Source: Cryobacterium sp. Y29
GTDB lineage: Bacteria; Actinomycetota; Actinomycetes; Actinomycetales; Microbacteriaceae
Assembly: GCF_002929825.1 (NCBI RefSeq)
Contig: NZ_PJJN01000029.1
Span: 121,847-185,846, forward strand
Direction of reading: 5' to 3'
DNA length: 64,000 nt
Positions 56,878-64,000 of this stretch are shown here, one piece after another. The notes under the pieces were generated by a model. That model had not been told where the DNA came from, ran no database searches, and saw only the letters and a list, made by a program, of their open reading frames with translations. The position numbers and the translations under genes were made by a program. How positions within the stretch are numbered: the stretch's first letter is position 1; each line of letters starts with the position of its first letter.

Positions 56878-56903
56878 CCCAAATGTGAGGGCTGTGGGCA
56901 GGT

Positions 56904-56909
56904 TACGGT
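56904..56909 (+). promoter_or_regulatory. -10 element of a leaderless promoter for the SpoU methyltransferase
   Basis: TACGGT, six bases, then GTG at 56916. Confidence 0.45.
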
Positions 56910-56915
56910 TGGGTA

Positions 56916-57566
56916 GTGACCGAGCCAGCCGCCCCAACCTTCGCCGCCGACAACTCCACGCCCGAGCGATCCACCTACGGCGTCGGCCCGTGGCTGGGGG
57001 AGTGGCCGAGCGAGGAGCGCTACGACGCCGACCTGCTCGAGCACGGTGACACCCGCAACGTGATCGACCGTTACCGCTACTGGAACATGGCGGCGATCGT
57101 GGCTGACCTGGACGAGCACCGGCATCCGTTTCACGTGGCCATTGAGAACTGGCAGCACGACATGAACATCGGCTCCATCGTGCGCAGCGCCAACGCGTTC
57201 GGCGCCGACACCGTGCACATCATCGGGCGTAAACGGTGGAATAAACGCGGCGCCATGGTCACCGACCGCTACCAACACGTTTTGCACCACAGTGATGTCG
57301 CTGCCTTCGTCGGGTGGTGTGCCACTGAATCGCTGCCGGTGATCGCTATCGACAACGTGCCCGGCAGTGTCATCATCGAGACCTTCACCTTTCCGGAACG
57401 CTGCGTTCTGCTGTTCGGCCAGGAAGGCCCTGGACTGTCGGAGGAGGCTATCGCCGCCGCTGATTCCATCGTCGAAATAAGCCAGTTCGGGTCGACCCGG
57501 TCGATCAACGCTTCGGCCGCCGCGGCCGTCACCATGCATTCCTGGGTGGTTCAGAACCGGTTCTGA
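56916..57566 (+). CDS. SpoU (SPOUT)-family RNA 2'-O-methyltransferase
   Basis: A 216-residue protein with GTG start 56916. The three SpoU motifs are present: HDMNIGSIVRSANAFGAD, VLLFGQEGPGLSEEAI and SQFGSTRSINASAAAAVTMH. SpoU enzymes bind SAM in a trefoil knot and methylate a ribose of tRNA or rRNA. It has a leaderless-type promoter and is divergent from mntH. The last 16 bases, including the TGA stop, form a perfect palindrome. Confidence 0.92.
   Translation: MTEPAAPTFAADNSTPERSTYGVGPWLGEWPSEERYDADLLEHGDTRNVIDRYRYWNMAAIVADLDEHRHPFHVAIENWQHDMNIGSIVRSANAFGADTVHIIGRKRWNKRGAMVTDRYQHVLHHSDVAAFVGWCATESLPVIAIDNVPGSVIIETFTFPERCVLLFGQEGPGLSEEAIAAADSIVEISQFGSTRSINASAAAAVTMHSWVVQNRF
57551..57566. repeat. 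16-bp perfect palindrome over the SpoU stop codon
   Basis: TCAGAACCGGTTCTGA, of which the last three bases are the stop codon. CTTTTCTG follows, so a weak terminator is conceivable. Confidence 0.5.
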
Positions 57567-57596
57567 CCTTTTCTGCATTCGGTGACGGTTTGGGGC

Positions 57597-57602
57597 TAGC
57601 GT
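57597..57602 (+). promoter_or_regulatory. -10 element of a leaderless promoter for the NTF2-like gene
   Basis: TAGCGT, six bases, then ATG at 57609. Confidence 0.45.
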
Positions 57603-57608
57603 GACGGT

Positions 57609-57977
57609 ATGACTGCGATCACTGACGATCTTCCCGCCCGGCTCCTTCACGAAGAAAACGCCGGCTGGCAGGCCATTCTGGGTGGGCAGGGCGGCGCGTA
57701 CTATCAGCGCGAAATGACCGACGACGCCCTGATGATCGTGCCCGGCGCAGTCATCACTCGCGACCAGGTCACCGCATACTTCGACCAGGCGGCTCCGTGG
57801 GAGAGCTACGGCATTCACGAACCCGCCATCATCCGCCTCGGTGAGCACGCCGGTGTCGTCGTCTACAAGGCGATCGCCCGCCGGGGCGAGGTGGTCGCCG
57901 AGTTGAACATGTCGACGACCTACCTGTTCGTGAACGGCGGCTGGCGCGTCGCAGCCCGGCAGCAAAGCCCGGCCTAA
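57609..57977 (+). CDS. NTF2-like (DUF4440/SnoaL-type) protein
   Basis: A 122-residue protein with an NTF2-like pattern: N-terminal helix (EENAGWQAILGGQGGAYY), the strand turn MIVPGAVITRDQVTAYF, a helical middle and two C-terminal strands (VVAELNMSTTYLFVNGGWRV). The fold houses isomerases, cyclases and simple binding proteins; no catalytic residue is clear. It has its own leaderless promoter and is followed 62 bases on by the DUF3151 gene. Confidence 0.78.
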   Translation: MTAITDDLPARLLHEENAGWQAILGGQGGAYYQREMTDDALMIVPGAVITRDQVTAYFDQAAPWESYGIHEPAIIRLGEHAGVVVYKAIARRGEVVAELNMSTTYLFVNGGWRVAARQQSPA

Positions 57978-58039
57978 CGTTTTGGGCCCACCGGGCCCGT
58001 CGCCGGGGTGAGGGCACCTGGGCCTTGGTAGGATTCAGT

Positions 58040-58525
58040 GTGACTGGCGACAATTTGATTTCTGAGCCCGAGACCCTTCTTCCCGCAGAACCGGAGGTGC
58101 TCGAGGCCCTGCGCCGTACCGCGAGGAGCGAGATCGCTGCGGTAGCGCAGGTGCACCCGACCTCTCCGCTGGCCTGGGCTGAACTGGCCGATGCCACCCA
58201 CGCTGAGGGTCGACTCCTGGAGTCGTACGCCTACGCCCGGGTCGGGTACCACCGCGGACTCGATGCCCTGCGCAAGGCCGGCTGGCGCGGCCACGGTCCG
58301 ATTCCGTGGCGCCACGAACCCAACCGCGGCGTGCTGCGCGCCCTGTTCGCGTTGCGCCGGGGCGCCGAAGAGATCGGTGAGTCCGACGAGGTCTCCCGCC
58401 TGACGGCTTTTCTGACGGATGCCGATGCGAGCGCTATCTCCATCATCGCCACGCTGTACACCGGCAGCCCGGGGTTCGACCCGGCGCCGCCCACCGAAGC
58501 TTTCGTTATTCGAGGAGAAGACTAG
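58040..58525 (+). CDS. DUF3151 family protein
   Basis: A 161-residue protein; GTG 58040 is chosen because TAGGAT lies five bases before it. The DUF3151 features are HPTSPLAWAELADATHAEGR, AYAYARVGYHRGLDALRKAGWRGHGPIPW and NRGVLRALFALRRGAEEIGE, a TPR-like helical pattern. The family is actinobacterial and of unknown function. It is directly followed by purA with no gap between stop and start, suggesting coupled expression. Confidence 0.87.
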   Translation: MTGDNLISEPETLLPAEPEVLEALRRTARSEIAAVAQVHPTSPLAWAELADATHAEGRLLESYAYARVGYHRGLDALRKAGWRGHGPIPWRHEPNRGVLRALFALRRGAEEIGESDEVSRLTAFLTDADASAISIIATLYTGSPGFDPAPPTEAFVIRGED

Positions 58526-59812
58526 ATGCCCGCGATCGTACTCATCGGAGCCCAGTGGGGCGACGAGGGCAAGGGTAAGGCCACCGACCTGCTCGGCAGC
58601 CGGGTCGACTATGTCGTCAAGTTCAACGGCGGCAACAACGCTGGCCACACCGTCGTCGTCGGCGACGAGAAGTACGCGCTGCACCTGCTGCCGTCGGGCA
58701 TCCTGAGCCCCGGAGTCACCCCGGTCATCGCCAACGGCGTCGTCGTCGACGTCGAGGTGTTGTTTGAAGAACTCGATGCATTGTCGGAGCGCGGCGTCGA
58801 TGTCTCGCGGCTCAAGGTCAGCCTCAACGCGCACGTCATCACCGCATACCACCGCACCCTCGACAAGGTCACCGAGCGTTTTCTCGGCAAGCGCCAGATC
58901 GGCACCACCGGGCGCGGCATCGGCCCCGCCTACGCCGACAAGATCAACCGTGTCGGCATCCGCGTGCAAGACCTGTTCGACGAGAACATTCTGCGCCAAA
59001 AAGTGGAGGGTGCCCTCGACCAGAAGAATCACATGCTGGTCAAGGTCTACAACCGTCGCGCCATCGAGGTCGAGGAGATCGTCACCGAACTGCTCAGCTA
59101 CGCTGACCGTCTGCGCCCCATGGTCACCGACACCGCCCTGCTCCTGCACCAGGCCTTGAATGCCGGCAAGACCGTATTGTTCGAAGGTGGCCAGGCCACC
59201 ATGCTCGACGTCGACCATGGCACATACCCTTTCGTCACGTCGTCGAACGCTACCTCGGGCGGTGCGGTCACCGGTTCGGGTATCGCTCCGAACCGCATCG
59301 ACCGGGTCATCGCCGTCGTCAAGGCCTACACGACCCGAGTGGGCAGCGGTCCGTTCCCCACCGAACTGTTCGACGAGTCGGGCGATTACCTGCGCGCGAA
59401 CGGGTTTGAGTTCGGCACCACCACTGGGCGCCCACGCCGTTGTGGCTGGTACGACGCTCCGATCGCCCGCTATACCGCGCGCATCAACGGCGTCACCGAC
59501 TTCGTGCTGACCAAGCTCGATGTGCTCACCGGTCTGGCCGAGATCCCGGTTTGCGTGGCCTACTCGGTTGATGGTGTGCGCGTCGACGAAGTGCCGGTCT
59601 CGCAGAGCGACTTTCACCACGCCGTTCCAATTTACGAGAACTTCCCCGGCTGGACCGAGGACATCACCGGTGTGCGCACGTTTGACAAGCTGCCGCAGGC
59701 CGCGCAGAACTATGTGCTCGCGCTCGAGAGCATGAGCGGATCGCGCATTTCGGCGATCGGCGTCGGCCCCGACCGTGAAGCTATCGTGGTGCGTCACGAC
59801 CTGATCGAATAG
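58526..59812 (+). CDS. purA: Adenylosuccinate synthetase
   Basis: A 428-residue enzyme of full length. GTP-binding and catalytic signatures include [17 protein letters not shown] (residues 7-23), [30 protein letters not shown] and [20 protein letters not shown]. It makes adenylosuccinate from IMP and aspartate, the first step to AMP. Its ATG follows the DUF3151 stop with no gap, and a 9-bp stem hairpin lies 12 bases after its stop. Confidence 0.97.
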   Translation: MPAIVLIGAQWGDEGKGKATDLLGSRVDYVVKFNGGNNAGHTVVVGDEKYALHLLPSGILSPGVTPVIANGVVVDVEVLFEELDALSERGVDVSRLKVSLNAHVITAYHRTLDKVTERFLGKRQIGTTGRGIGPAYADKINRVGIRVQDLFDENILRQKVEGALDQKNHMLVKVYNRRAIEVEEIVTELLSYADRLRPMVTDTALLLHQALNAGKTVLFEGGQATMLDVDHGTYPFVTSSNATSGGAVTGSGIAPNRIDRVIAVVKAYTTRVGSGPFPTELFDESGDYLRANGFEFGTTTGRPRRCGWYDAPIARYTARINGVTDFVLTKLDVLTGLAEIPVCVAYSVDGVRVDEVPVSQSDFHHAVPIYENFPGWTEDITGVRTFDKLPQAAQNYVLALESMSGSRISAIGVGPDREAIVVRHDLIE

Positions 59813-59823
59813 ATCTGAATCGT

Positions 59824-59850
59824 CAACCGGGCCCATAATGTGCCCGGTTG
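59824..59850 (+). terminator. Hairpin after purA
   Basis: CAACCGGGC and GCCCGGTTG pair perfectly around a nine-base loop, starting 12 bases after the purA stop. It is not followed by a T-run. Confidence 0.6.
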
Positions 59851-59897
59851 GCGCGGTGAGTGTAAAGTTCCTCACTTTGACCTGTCACACTGGTCGT

Positions 59898-60737
59898 GTG
59901 AACGCCGTGAGACCCCATTCCCTGACCCTGACCGGTCGTTTTGTGCAGCTTCAACCGCTCGGCAGTGCGGTGTTGCCCGACCTCGCGCGCGCTATCGCGC
60001 ACCCCGAAGTGTTCGCCGCCGGCTACGGTGGCGGCCCGGCCGCCTTGCGGCGCGATGTTGACGGCTTCATCAAGTGGGCGCACGATTACTTTCAGTGGGA
60101 GGCTCTGCCCTACGTGGTCCGACTGCTCGGCGGCCCGAACGACGGTGACGTCGTGGGAACGACCACCCTCGGCGACATCGACGTCGTCAAAGAAGCCATC
60201 CACCTCGGCTGGACCGCCTACGACCCGCGCGTCTGGGGCACCCCTGTCAACGCCGAAACCAAATTGCTCGTGCTCGGTACCGCCTTCGACAACGGCTTCG
60301 GCCGGGTCAAGATTCAGGCGGATGCCCGCAACGAGCGTTCGCGCACCGCCATCCTGGGCATCGGCGCCACGTTCGAGGGCATCGTGCGCCGTGATTGCCG
60401 GCGGGCCGACGGCACCTGGCGGGACAGCGCCGTGTACTCGATCCTCGCTGACGAATGGCCGGCCGTGCGCGCCGGGCTGCAAGCTCGCCTCGACGCCTTC
60501 GCGGGCCGGTTCGTGACCTATCGCGACCTGCGTCCCGCCGTGCCGAGCGGCACAATCCTGGGCGGCGGGCCACGCGGCGGCTTTGGTCAGGCCACCGGGA
60601 ATGCGCCGGATGTGCCTGATGTGCCTGATGTGCCGGATGTGCCTGATGCGCCTGATGTGCCGGATGTGCCTGGTACGCCTGGTACGCCTGATACGCCGGA
60701 TGCCGAGCGCAACGCCGGGGCCGACGCGTCTTCGTAG
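59898..60737 (+). CDS. GNAT-family N-acetyltransferase with a Pro-Asp repeat tail
   Basis: A 279-residue protein beginning at GTG 59898 (VNAVRPHSLTLTGRFVQLQPL). Residues 1-~200 resemble RimJ/RimL-type acetyltransferases, with VGTTTLGDIDVVKEAIHLGWTAYDPRVWGT, VNAETKLLVLG and NERSRTAILGIGATFEGI. They acetylate amino groups of proteins or small molecules from acetyl-CoA. The last 45 residues are eleven V/A/T-P-D/G tripeptides from nine-base DNA repeats (60603-60701), then a short acidic end. The repeat tail is not part of the fold. Confidence 0.82.
   Translation: MNAVRPHSLTLTGRFVQLQPLGSAVLPDLARAIAHPEVFAAGYGGGPAALRRDVDGFIKWAHDYFQWEALPYVVRLLGGPNDGDVVGTTTLGDIDVVKEAIHLGWTAYDPRVWGTPVNAETKLLVLGTAFDNGFGRVKIQADARNERSRTAILGIGATFEGIVRRDCRRADGTWRDSAVYSILADEWPAVRAGLQARLDAFAGRFVTYRDLRPAVPSGTILGGGPRGGFGQATGNAPDVPDVPDVPDVPDAPDVPDVPGTPGTPDTPDAERNAGADASS
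60603..60701 (+). repeat. Eleven 9-bp repeats encoding the (x-P-D) tail
   Basis: Units of the form GTGCC(T/G)GAT, with variants GCGCC and ACGCC. They may be prone to slippage in multiples of nine, keeping the frame. Confidence 0.88.
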
Positions 60738-60964
60738 GAGGCGGAATCCGCTCCTGTCAGTGGACGATGATTCTGGTGGCGAAGTCAGGAAAACCTGGTG
60801 GTCAGGTGCCTGCGTCCCCGAACCCAGCGACTTTCCGGCGGCCTGCCGGTCGGATTTTCTGAAACGGCCACGGCCAGGGCGCGCCGGTGTGAGCATCCGC
60901 TGCCATTGTTCGGCGCTTTTGTGACGTTGAGCCCCGGCGAGCCCGTGCTGGTTCGTGGCCGCTA
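60738..60964. other. Intergenic region between the GNAT and DMT genes, no gene seen
   Basis: The gap holds no supported gene. Reading frames on the minus strand here run into the GNAT repeat region and look like shadows. It contains the TAGGCT promoter element at its right end; nothing else stands out. Confidence 0.4.
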
Positions 60965-60970
60965 TAGGCT
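60965..60970 (+). promoter_or_regulatory. -10 element of a leaderless promoter for the DMT exporter
   Basis: TAGGCT, six bases, then GTG at 60977. The same hexamer and spacing are found at xthA. Confidence 0.5.
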
Positions 60971-60976
60971 CGGGGA

Positions 60977-61936
60977 GTGCCCTCGACGACTGCCGCCAGT
61001 AAAAGCCTCATCGTGCTGCAGTTTCTCGGCATGGGAATGATCTGGGGCTCGAGCTTTCTCTTCATGAAGGTTGCGCTCGATGGCGTCAGTTTCGGGCAGA
61101 TCGCCTGGTCGCGACTCGTGCTCGGCGGGCTGACCCTCGGGCTGATCGTGCTCGTGACCCGTCCGCGCATCAGGAGCGGGCCGGTGCTGCCGCGGGAGGG
61201 CGTGGTCTGGCTGCATTTTCTGGTCATCGCGATCAGCGGATGCGTGATTCCGCACCTGCTCTTCGCCTGGGCCGAACAATACGTCTCATCGAGCCTGGCG
61301 AGCATCTATAACGCGGTCACCCCGATCATGACAGCGTTGATGGCGACGCTCGCCTTTCGAGTGGAGAAACTCGTGCGTGCGCAGGTCGCGGGCGTCGTGG
61401 TCGGCATCGTCGGTGTTGTCGTGATCATCGGCCCGTGGCAGTATTCCTCGCTCACGGGCGATCTCTGGGGCCAGCTTGCCTGCCTGGGCGCGGCCGTCTG
61501 CTACGGCTTCACCTTCGGCTACACCCGCCGCTTTCTGAGTGGGCGGCCGATCGCAGCATCGACGTTCGCTTTTCTGAACATCGGCATTGCCGGTGGCATC
61601 ATGCTGCTTCTGACGCCGGCGCTGGCCTGGAGCCCGGTGGCGCTGACCGTGCCGATCGTGCTGTGCCTGTTTGCGCTCGGTGCGCTCGGCACCGGCCTCG
61701 CCTACATCTGGAACATCAACGTGTTGCGCGCCTGGGGTCCGACCAATGCGTCCACGGTGACCTACGTGACGCCCGTGGTCGGCGTGGCGTTGGGGGTACT
61801 CGTGCTCGCGGAAACATTCTCCTGGCACGAGCCGACCGGGGCGCTGTTGGTGCTGCTTGGCATACTCCTGACGCAGAAACGATTGCGGCTGCGGTCGTTC
61901 GGGGCGCGCAGCCGGGCGGCGGCGGCATCCGCTTGA
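60977..61936 (+). CDS. DMT-superfamily transporter (EamA type)
   Basis: A 319-residue protein with ten helices and two EamA repeats. The first starts QFLGMGMIWGSSFLFMKVAL and the second includes WGQLACLGAAVCYGFTFGYT, with the conserved ALGTGLAYIWNINVLRAWGP and SFVTYVTPVVGV-like TVTYVTPVVGVALGVLVLAE near the end. It likely exports a metabolite or amino acid. The C-terminus is basic (LRLRSFGARSR). It has its own promoter and is followed by chorismate mutase after 28 bases. Confidence 0.88.
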   Translation: MPSTTAASKSLIVLQFLGMGMIWGSSFLFMKVALDGVSFGQIAWSRLVLGGLTLGLIVLVTRPRIRSGPVLPREGVVWLHFLVIAISGCVIPHLLFAWAEQYVSSSLASIYNAVTPIMTALMATLAFRVEKLVRAQVAGVVVGIVGVVVIIGPWQYSSLTGDLWGQLACLGAAVCYGFTFGYTRRFLSGRPIAASTFAFLNIGIAGGIMLLLTPALAWSPVALTVPIVLCLFALGALGTGLAYIWNINVLRAWGPTNASTVTYVTPVVGVALGVLVLAETFSWHEPTGALLVLLGILLTQKRLRLRSFGARSRAAAASA

Positions 61937-61952
61937 CCGTGTAGGCATGCAT

Positions 61953-61958
61953 TATCGT
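61953..61958 (+). promoter_or_regulatory. -10 element of a leaderless promoter for chorismate mutase
   Basis: TATCGT, six bases, then ATG at 61965. TTGACC at 61933 lies only 14 bases upstream and may not be the -35. Confidence 0.45.
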
Positions 61959-61964
61959 AAAAGG

Positions 61965-62348
61965 ATGGCCGTACACGAGGAATTACCCGCCGACGCCGAC
62001 GCGGCTGCGACGCTGCAGCTGCACAGCATTCGCGAGAGCATCGACAACATTGACGCCGCGCTCATTCACCTGCTGGCCGAGCGGTTCAAGTTCACCCAGC
62101 AGGTCGGGCGGCTCAAAGCGGCCCACGGGCTGCCGGCCGCCGACCCGGCGCGTGAACTCATGCAGATCGACCGCCTGCGCGGCCTCGCCGAGGAAGCCCA
62201 TCTCGACCCGGCCTTCGCCGAGAAGTTTCTCAACTTCATCATCGCCGAGGTGATCCACCACCACGTTCGAATCGCCGGCGGCGAGCCGGTGGAGCCGGGG
62301 CGCTCTGCCGGGGCGGAACCAACATCGTCGCCGATTTCAGCGTCGTAG
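61965..62348 (+). CDS. AroQ-type chorismate mutase
   Basis: A 127-residue helical protein; ATG 61965 is chosen over 61947 because of the TATCGT box. The helix HSIRESIDNIDAALIHLLAERFKFTQQVGRLK, with the conserved Arg, Asp and Lys pattern, then EKFLNFIIAEVIHHHVRI, is characteristic. It rearranges chorismate to prephenate in Phe/Tyr synthesis. It ends four bases before the SDR gene, which suggests a two-gene transcript. Confidence 0.9.
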   Translation: MAVHEELPADADAAATLQLHSIRESIDNIDAALIHLLAERFKFTQQVGRLKAAHGLPAADPARELMQIDRLRGLAEEAHLDPAFAEKFLNFIIAEVIHHHVRIAGGEPVEPGRSAGAEPTSSPISAS

Positions 62349-62352
62349 CCGG

Positions 62353-63276
62353 GTGAGCTGGAACCCGCGTTCGCTGCCAGACCAGTCCGGCAAGACCTTC
62401 GTCGTGACCGGCGCCAACGCCGGACTCGGTTACTTCACGAGCGAGCAGCTCGCCGGCACGGGTGCCCACGTTGTGCTTGCCTGCCGCAACCTCGCCAAAG
62501 CGGATGCCGCGGCGGCGGCCATCCGCGCCCGCGTCCCGGAAGCATCCGTTTCTGTGTTGCAGCTCGACGTGGCCGACCTACAGTCCGTTCGAGAGGTGAG
62601 CGAGACCTTACGCGCGCTGCCGCGCCTCGACGGTCTGATTCTCAACGCCGGAATCGTGCATCCGTCCAGGGACCGCCAGGTGAGCCTCGACGGCAACGAG
62701 TTGATCTTCGCCACGAATTTTCTCGGGCACTTCGCGCTCACCGCTGGCAGCCTCATGGCGCTCCGCCGCACGCCCGGTAGCCGGGTGGTGTCGCTCGGGT
62801 CGGTGATCTCCCGGCTGATGGACTCCTCGCTCGATGATCTGCAACTGGCGACCACGTACAACGGGTGGAAAGCCTACGCGCAGTCCAAGATTGCCATGCA
62901 GGTGTTCGGGTTCGAACTCGACCGGCGCCTGCGGGCGAACGGTGCCGGAATGGTGCAGTCGTTGGTGGCGCATCCGGGATATTCCATTTCGGGGCTGACC
63001 CCTGGCATCCGTTCGATCAACGATGTCTCGCGCGGCAAACGCGTGATCGACGGCCTGCAAACCGTGATCGGAGCCCAGGGCAAGCACCACGGCGCCTGGT
63101 CGACCGTGCGCGCGGCTATCGACCCGGATGCCCACGGCGGCGACTACTTCGGCCCGCGCCTGCTCACCCGCGGCACCCCAACCCGCCAGTCGGCCACCCG
63201 AACCTCCCGCGACCGCGCGGTGGCCGCCCGCCTCTGGGAGCGAGCCGAGACCCTGATCGCCGAACCGTTCCTCTAA
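62353..63276 (+). CDS. SDR-family oxidoreductase (retinol dehydrogenase/protochlorophyllide reductase-like)
   Basis: A 307-residue SDR with GTG start 62353. The NADP-binding TGANAGLGYFTSEQL, the ACRNLAKADAAAAAIR acceptor region, LILNAGIVHPSRDR and the active-site YNGWKAYAQSKIAMQ (YxxxK) are in place. The longer C-terminal part fits the extended light-type SDRs used in general dehydrogenase annotation; the substrate is unknown. It is the last rightward gene before the window's end and precedes a region with a large inverted repeat. Confidence 0.87.
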   Translation: MSWNPRSLPDQSGKTFVVTGANAGLGYFTSEQLAGTGAHVVLACRNLAKADAAAAAIRARVPEASVSVLQLDVADLQSVREVSETLRALPRLDGLILNAGIVHPSRDRQVSLDGNELIFATNFLGHFALTAGSLMALRRTPGSRVVSLGSVISRLMDSSLDDLQLATTYNGWKAYAQSKIAMQVFGFELDRRLRANGAGMVQSLVAHPGYSISGLTPGIRSINDVSRGKRVIDGLQTVIGAQGKHHGAWSTVRAAIDPDAHGGDYFGPRLLTRGTPTRQSATRTSRDRAVAARLWERAETLIAEPFL

Positions 63277-63307
63277 CCATTTCCATCTGCTCGACCTGCC
63301 TCCCGGC

Positions 63308-63399
63308 GCATAACTCCTGCAATTTGCGCGCCGACGGTGACAGTGCCGCATGTTTCCGGGACCGAACTTGGTGCGCTGCAGAAATTGCAGGAGTTATGC
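63308..63399. repeat. 18-bp perfect inverted repeat with a 56-base spacer
   Basis: GCATAACTCCTGCAATTT (63308-63325) is repeated in reverse complement at 63382-63399. It lies between the converging SDR and purL genes, where it could act as a terminator or as a small mobile repeat element. Confidence 0.75.
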
Positions 63400-63413
63400 C
63401 CGGGTCGACGCCT

Positions 63414-63434
63414 CGAAAACCGAAAACCGAAAAC
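63414..63434. repeat. Three 7-bp repeats CGAAAAC
   Basis: Perfect head-to-tail copies ending about 10 bases before the purL stop. Confidence 0.8.
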
Positions 63435-63443
63435 CGGGGAGGG

Positions 63444-64000
63444 TTAGGCGAAGGCGGCGGGGAGGGTGGTGCGGTGTCGATTGTGCATCTCCGGCAGCGA
63501 GGCCGCGAAGACGTCCTGAATCTCGAGGGCGTGTAGCGTGGCGTCGGTCACGCCGATGCGCAGCACCGGAATGTAGCGGCCGGCACACAGGCCGAGAAAC
63601 TTCACGTCGTCTTCGCGCGGCACGCTTACGATGACGCGACCAGCTGACTCCGAGAACAGGGCAGTGGATGCATCCACCCCGTCCCGATCCAGAATGTCAC
63701 CGAGCCAGACCCGAGCGCCCACACCGAAACGCATCACGGCTTCGGCGAGGGCCTGGGCGAGCCCACCCTCGCTGAGGTCATGGGCGCTGTCGATGAGGGC
63801 TTCCTTCGACGCGGCGTGCAGCAGCCCGGCGAGGGCCTTCTCCCGGCCGAGATCCACGACCGGCGGACGACCACCGAGGTGGTTGTGCACGACACCGGCC
63901 CAGGCCGAGCCGTCCAGTTCGAGGCGGGTGTCGCCGAGTAGGTAGATGTTGTGCCCGTCGTCCTGCCAGCCGCTCGGGATGCGGCGTGCAACGTTATCGA
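63444..64000 (-). CDS. purL: Phosphoribosylformylglycinamidine synthase (small-type PurL), 5' end outside window
   Basis: The C-terminal 184 residues are visible and the frame is open through the right edge. Recognisable segments are RRIPSGWQDDGHNIYLLG, DTRLELDGSAWAGVVHN, EALIDSAHDLSEGGLAQALAE, SESAGRVIVSVP and VTDATLHALEIQDVF. These match FGAM synthase II, which converts FGAR to FGAM with glutamine-derived ammonia in purine synthesis. It converges on the SDR gene across the inverted repeat. Confidence 0.93.
   Translation of the reverse strand, partial: DNVARRIPSGWQDDGHNIYLLGDTRLELDGSAWAGVVHNHLGGRPPVVDLGREKALAGLLHAASKEALIDSAHDLSEGGLAQALAEAVMRFGVGARVWLGDILDRDGVDASTALFSESAGRVIVSVPREDDVKFLGLCAGRYIPVLRIGVTDATLHALEIQDVFAASLPEMHNRHRTTLPAAFA

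Noticed and set aside
56838-57965. Minus-strand frame of 375 codons opposite the SpoU gene
   Set aside because: It would cross the mntH promoter and the operator; the plus-strand protein has all three SpoU motifs.
57984-57998. GGGCCC-ACC-GGGCCC as a terminator
   Set aside because: The stem is only six bases and each half is itself palindromic; no T-run, so not reported as a terminator.

Overview
The window is GC-rich, densely coded DNA from a high-GC Gram-positive (Actinobacteria), most likely a Microbacteriaceae relative. The evidence is coenzyme F420 biosynthesis genes and F420-dependent luciferase-like oxidoreductases, a DUF3151-purA pair, many GTG/TTG starts, and many genes that look leaderless (a TANNNT -10 box ending 6-7 nt before the start codon). 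The family assignment is inference. I see no rRNA, tRNA, CRISPR array, transposase, prophage or plasmid gene.

Layout. (1) 1-4.2 kb: the start of a very large multi-pass membrane protein (runs off the left edge) and an alpha/beta hydrolase. (2) 4.3-13.9 kb: a divergent catabolic locus. Leftward are a TAXI-type TRAP transporter (binding protein, DUF1850 protein, fused permease) and an unusual MFS-FAH fusion. Rightward are a 6PGDH-like dehydrogenase, an atypical SDR, a DapA-family aldolase and a GntR regulator. (3) 13.9-18.6 kb: a cytoplasmic PBP-cupin fusion and lhgO, divergent from a hydroxypyruvate-isomerase-like protein and an FAH hydrolase, with a GntR gene; four ACTATAGT-type sites tie these together. 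(4) 18.6-27.7 kb: GntR, glutaryl-CoA dehydrogenase-like and CaiB/BaiF CoA-transferase genes, a CMD protein and an SDR, divergent from a large D-2-hydroxyacid dehydrogenase/Fe-S protein across a perfect 17-bp palindrome; then an IlvD/Edd dehydratase. Blocks 2-4 form about 23 kb of organic-acid catabolism, possibly centred on C5 dicarboxylates (glutarate/2-hydroxyglutarate).

(5) 27.9-30.3 kb: putP and xthA separated by a strong bidirectional terminator. (6) 30.4-37.0 kb: F420 block: an F420-dependent LLM enzyme, cofE, cofC and, converging, cofD coupled to a three-gene ABC importer resembling the proposed F420-0 transporter. (7) 37.2-45.0 kb: a MocR regulator divergent from a reductive pyrimidine/beta-alanine catabolic operon (beta-ureidopropionase, dihydropyrimidinase, F420-dependent LLM enzyme, class III aminotransferase, malonate-semialdehyde dehydrogenase) with no dihydropyrimidine dehydrogenase gene. 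(8) 45-52 kb: LysR, a 39-aa membrane protein, and an IclR gene divergent from a maleate isomerase / MatC-like carrier / M20 deacylase / MHS transporter operon.

(9) 52-64 kb: mostly housekeeping: pyrE, a repeat-rich acidic membrane protein, a HAD phosphatase, mntH-mntR, a SpoU methyltransferase, DUF3151, purA, GNAT, a DMT exporter, chorismate mutase, an SDR, and the 3' end of purL at the right edge.

The strongest candidates for undescribed biology are: the F420 link between blocks 6 and 7 (possible F420-dependent step in pyrimidine catabolism, and FO/F420-0 salvage); the MFS-FAH and PBP-cupin fusions; the operator families; and the unusual density of short tandem repeats, including one that multiplies the cofC stop codon.
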